This document shows, piece after piece, positions 59,618-64,000 of a stretch of 64,000 nucleotides of DNA. Position numbers and translations under genes: made by a program. Positions within the stretch are counted from its first letter, which is position 1. Every line of letters begins with the position of its first letter. The stretch lies in the NCBI GenBank assembly GCA_007922225.1, contig ML679969.1, positions 16,799,999 to 16,863,998 of the forward strand, read 5' to 3'. Under the pieces are notes generated by a model. The model had not been told where the DNA came from. It did no database searches and saw only the letters and a program-made list of their open reading frames with translations. Origin of the DNA: Emydura subglobosa. Lineage: Eukaryota > Chordata > Testudines > Chelidae.

Positions 59618-60904
59618 AGAGCTGAGACCCGCCTTGCTCGGGAGGAGAGGGATGACAGCCCTGTTGAAGGGCCTTGAAGGGAGTGAAAGAAGTGCCTTGG
59701 GCTTCTCTGTGCTCTGTAAAACGGCTTTCCTTAGAGGTGAGTGCTGCTTTCTGCAGACTGAAGCTCTTGTTAGTATTTCTGCAGTAGAGATTTTAATGTG
59801 CACAGCTGAATTTTAAGTTCCCTCAATTGACTATTAAAATATAGGATTGAACAATAAAATCACTGTTGCACCACTGCAGGAAAACTTTCTAAAGCAGCAA
59901 TGCCACACTTCCTTCAGCTCAGTGGAGTTTTTGCCTTTATTCTTCCTCATTTCAGCTCCTCTTCTTGCTTTCTTGCAATAGGGTAAATACAGGTCAGAGT
60001 GGATTCAGGAGCTTCCAACAATTAGCTTTAAAAATCAAGTTTTCCTCAGCAGGAAAGCAGTAGCATTAGGCTGATGTCACAGTCCTTGTATTGTTTTGAC
60101 TCACTGCTTGATTTCTGCAAAGTCATGGGGGTGATGGGAAACTGGAAGACCCAATGGGAGCGTGTGATGGTGCATTAATATATTCCAAGTGATCAATGAC
60201 TGCACAGTCTTGAATCATTGATCACTCCTGTGTCTATTCATACACCTGCAGTGCACTGTTGCACTCCAATGACCCCAATCCTGCCAGCTCATGATGAAAA
60301 AGGCAAGAACTGAAAAGAGAATTTTAGGTCGAAAAAGTGACAAAAAGGGAAAGGGTGAAACATCTGGGAAACCATGGCACTGTTCTGAAAAAAAAAAACA
60401 AAAAAAACTGGAGGCACTGATACAGTAATATGCGTAGGATCTGCTTGGGGAGAAGGCAGGACAGGGCAGAGCAGCTGGTGAATGTGCTTATTCAAAGTGC
60501 AATACCTCTTATCATTTGTGATGGGCCAGTACAGAAGCCAAATACATTTTAAACAGTTTTGGAAGGCCATTAATTTGTCTTGAAGCAATGATGGCTATTG
60601 CAGCCTATTAGCCAGCTCCTAAGAGGATAATAGAACTGGTTTTGCCAACTAGCTCCATAAAAGAAACTGCTTTGCATTCCAAAGCCAGAAAGTCCGAGCC
60701 CAGTAAGAAATATCTTTATTACAACACAAGTACATTTGCCATCCATCCACCTCTGTCCTGTTTAAAAACAGGCCTCTCTCACTGACTGCTGGGGATGTGC
60801 TCAATTGAGCAACCAAGGGGGCCAGGCAGCCAAAACCAACTCTGTATTTGAAGAGTTTTGCAACCACTGTGAAATGGCAGAAATACTAACTGTGGGATGT
60901 AACA
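59618..60904. other. Non-coding DNA between two CR1 elements
   Basis: No supported gene; the A-rich run near 60389-60406 is simple sequence. Confidence 0.5.
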
Positions 60905-61942
60905 TATCGCTGAAACAAGCCTCTGCACCAGATGAATGGAAGGTAGCTAATGTAACACCGATTTTTTTTTTTAAAAAGGGGTCCAGAGGTAATCCAGGAA
61001 TTACAGGCTTCTGACTAACTTCAGTGCCAGACAAACTGGTAGAAGCTATAATACAGAACAGAATTCTCCAACACATAGATAAACATGATTTGTTAGGAAG
61101 AGTCAAACAAGTCTTTTGAAAAGGCAAGTGCCTCACTAATCTATTAGAATTATTTAAGAGTGTCAATAAGCATGTGCATAAGGGCGATCCAGTTGATACA
61201 GTGTACTTGGATTTTCAGAAAGCCTTTGATAAGGTCCCTTACCAAAGGCTTTTAATGAAACTAAGTAGTCATGGGATAAGAGGGATGACTCTCTCATGGA
61301 TTAGTAACTGGTTAAAAGATAGGAAACAAAGAGAGTATAGAAGGTCAGTTTTCACAGCAGGGGAACTGGAAAAAGTTCAGAGGAAGGCAACAAAGGTGAT
61401 CACAGGTAAGGAAATCTTCCATCTGAGGAGAGACTAAAGTAATTAAGGCTCTTCAGTTTAGAAAAGTGATGACTAAAGGAGGGTATGATTGAGGTCTATA
61501 AAATCGTGGCTGTTGTGGAAAAAGTGAATAGAGAAGTATTATTTACCCTTTCCCACAATACAAAAACCAGGGGTCTCCTGGTGAAATTAATTAGCAGCAA
61601 GTTTAATACAATCACAAGGAAGTACTTTCTCACACCATTAACCTGTGGAACTCATTGCATGGGAGTGTTGTGAAGGCCAAAAGTATAACTGAGTTCAAAA
61701 AAGAACTAGTTAAATTCATGGAGAATAGGTCTGTCAATGGCCATTAGCCAAAGTGGTCAGGAACGCAACCCCATGCTCAGGGCAACCCTAAACCTTTGAC
61801 TGCCAGAAACTGGGAGGGGAAAACACTCCAACTGCACTGTTCTGTTCACTCCCCCTGAAGCACTGGTGCTGGTCAAGGTCAATACCAGGATATTGGGCCA
61901 GATCTCCCCATTGGTCTGACCCAGCATGGTCGTTCTTATGTT
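60905..61942 (+). mobile_element. CR1-type LINE of a second subfamily, internally deleted
   Basis: The RT start reads DEWKVANVTPIF, then PDKLVEAIIQNRILQHIDKH, KCLTNLLELFKSV and VYLDFQKAFDKVPYQRLL (first catalytic block). After WISNWLKDRKQREYRRSVF the text jumps near 61354 to GELEKVQRKATKVI, so the palm with its FADD box is missing. The C-terminal region continues in fragments (NTKTRGLLVKL, SSKFNTITRKYF). The 3' tail has CCCCATTGGTCTGACCCAGC and ends CGTTCTTATGTT, unlike the TATGATTCTATGA tail of the element at 58511-59617. Confidence 0.8.
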
Positions 61943-62736
61943 TGTTCTAAGTAGTCAACTCGGGCACTTCAGAACTCACTGTGTGGAGGCACTGTATCCA
62001 CCAGCTATGGGGAACGGTCACGCTTCTTACCAAGGATAAAACTTGCCGAATAGGAGCCGTTGTTCCCCAGCTCCCAGACACTTGGTCTTTTTTCATTCCC
62101 TCTTATGAAAAATTGACAGGCTTCAACAACCTTGCAAGCTTCTAGGTGAAATCCCAGACCTACTGAAGTCACTGGCAGAAGTTCCTTTGATTGAAATGGA
62201 GCCAGGATTTCATTCTGCCCTTAGAAATAGGCCCTGGAAAAGAGCTTGGAAAATTGGATCAAGATGTATTAAAAACAGAGGGTTTGGGAAAGCCTGATCT
62301 GCTAGTGTACTCAGTCTCATTGTTCTGCAATGGTTCTGAGGAGCAACTGTGAATTCTTCTGGCACAGGCTTTCTTGCCTTTTCCCCATGCCCATATACAG
62401 CATAAACAACTTTTAGTGTCTCCAGCAGCAAACTGCCACCATGTGAGTGAAGTCTGGCCCAATAGTGCAAAAGGGTGTGAATTTCAAATGTGGATGGGTC
62501 CAGGGGGTTATTTTTTCTAACCAGCACAGAGACAAGCTGACAGGATATGGGCTGAATGCTTTACCTAGAATCAAGCAACAATCTATCGCAGTGACTCTTC
62601 CAGCACCTGAAAAGCAGACATCTCCATATACTGCATTGTCCATCCTACTCAGAAATCCCTGGCAGTGGAACAAACAGTACAATCCTGCACTAGGCAACAC
62701 GACTGTTGGTTTTAGGTGATTGTAAAATCAAGTGTC
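61943..62736. other. Non-coding DNA
   Basis: No supported gene; overlapping minus-strand open frames have no recognisable motif. Confidence 0.45.
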
Positions 62737-62981
62737 TTAGGGCTGGTTTAATTTAGAAAACTTTAACCTGTTTAACTAAACTGCTCTAGTTAAACTAATG
62801 CAAACCGTCAAAGTATATGCATTAAACTAGTTGGACCCTCCTTATATCAAGCTATTAATGTAAATCCAAATTAACCTAAATCAGTTTGAGAGTTAAACCA
62901 GCTAAATGCATATACATTAGGGATTTGCACCAGTTTAACTAGATCAAACCAGTGCAGTTTTTCCAGAGTAGACCAGCCCTT
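62737..62981. mobile_element. MITE with GGGCTGGT ends and internal palindrome
   Basis: Left TTAGGGCTGGTTTA and inverted right AAGGGCTGGTCTAC define a 245-base element. Inside, GTATATGCATTAAACTAGTT and AAATGCATATACATTAG are part of a long imperfect inverted repeat rich in GTTTAAC/GTTAAAC. No coding capacity. Confidence 0.6.
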
Positions 62982-63834
62982 GCAGGAAGTGCTCTAAAAA
63001 ATTAGCTGTTCTACTAGCATCTCTATTTAGCTAACCCTAAATAATATTGAATGCAGATTTCTTGCTATTGCTGCTGCTGTTGGGTGGTGAAAGTCCTAGG
63101 CAAAGAGATTATCATGACCTGCCTGCATGCTGATATTTGTTTTTAACCGATGAGGACAGAAGTTATTTTCCTGTGAGAAGCTCTTTGCTATTAATGACTA
63201 TGTTGGGGACTGCTAGTGTAATGGAATTAATAAGACTCTAACTCCTAGGCAACAGAAGTATCATGTCTGTGGAAACTGAGGGAGAAATGCTATTTTTCAT
63301 TAACAGTAATGCTGGGGCACCTAATGTATGAAGGTCATTGCATAATTCACTGCTGCTGTCTGTAGCTTACAGTAATTCACACGTCTCTTTAAAAAAAATC
63401 TAATTTTAATAAGAATGCATGTACTTAAAAATGCAATTGTTGTGGTTATTTGTCTTCTGACTTTCGTCTCTTTAGTCCTGTGTCCTTGTGGATAAGCAGT
63501 GACAGCTGGCTACTTGTGGGCCAGAGAAATTATTTGAGGAATCTCAGTAACTGGATTGGATAAAACACCATTACATACTTTTTGTTTTGCATGGTTACTA
63601 CTATTTATTGTTCAGAATTGTGGATGACTTTAAACAACTCTGCTCTTCATATATTTAAATGCTGATAATTTCTGATCTGCATGTTCTGAAAGGATATTCT
63701 TCTTTTCTTTCTTGGGTGAGAGTTCTTCATAGTGATAGCTACTGTATTGTTAAAGCCAAGAAGAGGCAAACTATATTGTTTCAATGTTTCTCAGATTATC
63801 TGATTTGTTTTGTTTAATTTATTAACTTTTTCAG
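62982..63834. other. Non-coding DNA, probably intron upstream of the exon candidate
   Basis: AT-rich with no repeat recognised. It ends with a pyrimidine-rich tract and TTTTTCAG, a good splice acceptor. Confidence 0.45.
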
Positions 63835-63933
63835 TCATTAGATTCTACAAAACTAGCATATGAACTAAAACGTGCTCCTTCGCTGTCAGTGACTGACTCC
63901 CCTTTCAGCAATGGCATTATGCTCTGTGCTGAG
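63835..63933 (+). CDS. Candidate internal coding exon of a host gene
   Basis: A 99-base segment preceded by a T-rich tract, a possible branch site (TTAAC near 63822) and CAG, and followed by GAG then GTAAAC. It is open in one frame for all 33 codons, beginning SLDSTKLAYELKRAP and continuing SLSVTDSPFSNGIMLCAE; both other forward frames contain stops. Length divisible by three and phase 0 at both ends would let it be skipped without a frame change. The serine/threonine-rich, basic text looks like a linker in a cytoplasmic protein rather than a catalytic domain. I do not recognise the gene. If real, the AT-rich window upstream is probably a large intron of a gene on +. It might be chance; no second exon is visible. 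Confidence 0.45.
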
Positions 63934-64000
63934 GTAAACTCAGAACAAACAGTGTTATGTTTTACCTTCTTTTAAGTAAACCAGAAAATAGGTTTTTACA

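Noticed and set aside
1..64000. tRNA, rRNA or other structured RNA genes
   Set aside because: I saw no cloverleaf-like A/B box pairs, rRNA-like blocks or snRNA motifs that I could defend. A covariance-model search would settle this.

Overview
This is vertebrate nuclear DNA, almost entirely non-coding for the host and rich in transposable elements. The mixture (two DIRS-type tyrosine-recombinase retrotransposons, CR1 LINEs with two different 3' tails, L2-like tails, a two-gene PIF/Harbinger transposon, a Tigger-type MITE, and short elements starting GGCCTGGTCTACAC or GGCTATGTCTACAC) fits a sauropsid, most likely a turtle. A crocodilian is the main alternative. The background is AT-rich, and the DIRS copies stand out as GC- and CpG-rich islands.

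Layout. 1-1975: AT-rich, nothing recognised. 1976-6860: DIRS copy 1 (+), about 4.9 kb, broken gag, reverse transcriptase/RNase H core deleted, recombinase remnant kept. 7045-7384: Tigger-type MITE. 7387-12574: mostly unannotatable. 12575-16156: PIF/Harbinger element with a Myb/SANT-like gene (+) converging on a DDE transposase (-), both decayed. 16157-26614: AT-rich DNA with L2/MIR-like scraps, a long-TIR DNA element (20626-20957), a degraded CR1 carrying nested insertions (22405-23935) and a MITE (24474-24738). 26615-32601: DIRS copy 2 (+), about 6.0 kb and structurally complete: left ITR, gag, pol with RT and RNase H, tyrosine recombinase, internal complementary region, right ITR; its ORFs carry stops and frameshifts. 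32602-58510: AT-rich, intron- or intergenic-like DNA with a CR1 tail, a probable solo LTR (37590-38049), several MITEs, a hairpin repeat (39940-40270) and L2-like remnants (51150-52165). 58511-61942: two 5'-truncated CR1 elements of different subfamilies. 62737-62981: a MITE. 63835-63933: the only plausible host coding sequence, a 99-base internal exon candidate on + with good splice sites and one open frame.

How the parts work together. In a live DIRS element, gag packages the RNA, RT/RNase H copies it with the inverted termini and internal complementary region guiding a circular intermediate, and the tyrosine recombinase inserts the circle without target duplication. Both copies here show the diagnostic architecture: split inverted repeats, an internal region complementary to both outer ends, gag/pol/YR in three successive frames with a 19-base pol/YR overlap. 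Neither can encode intact proteins. The most informative signals are the private sequence variants shared between each copy's outer ends and its own internal complementary region, the resemblance of the copy 2 target to the element end, a 69-base tandem array in the gag linker of copy 1, and a frame break in gag shared by both copies.

All family assignments come from reading motifs; no database search was possible.
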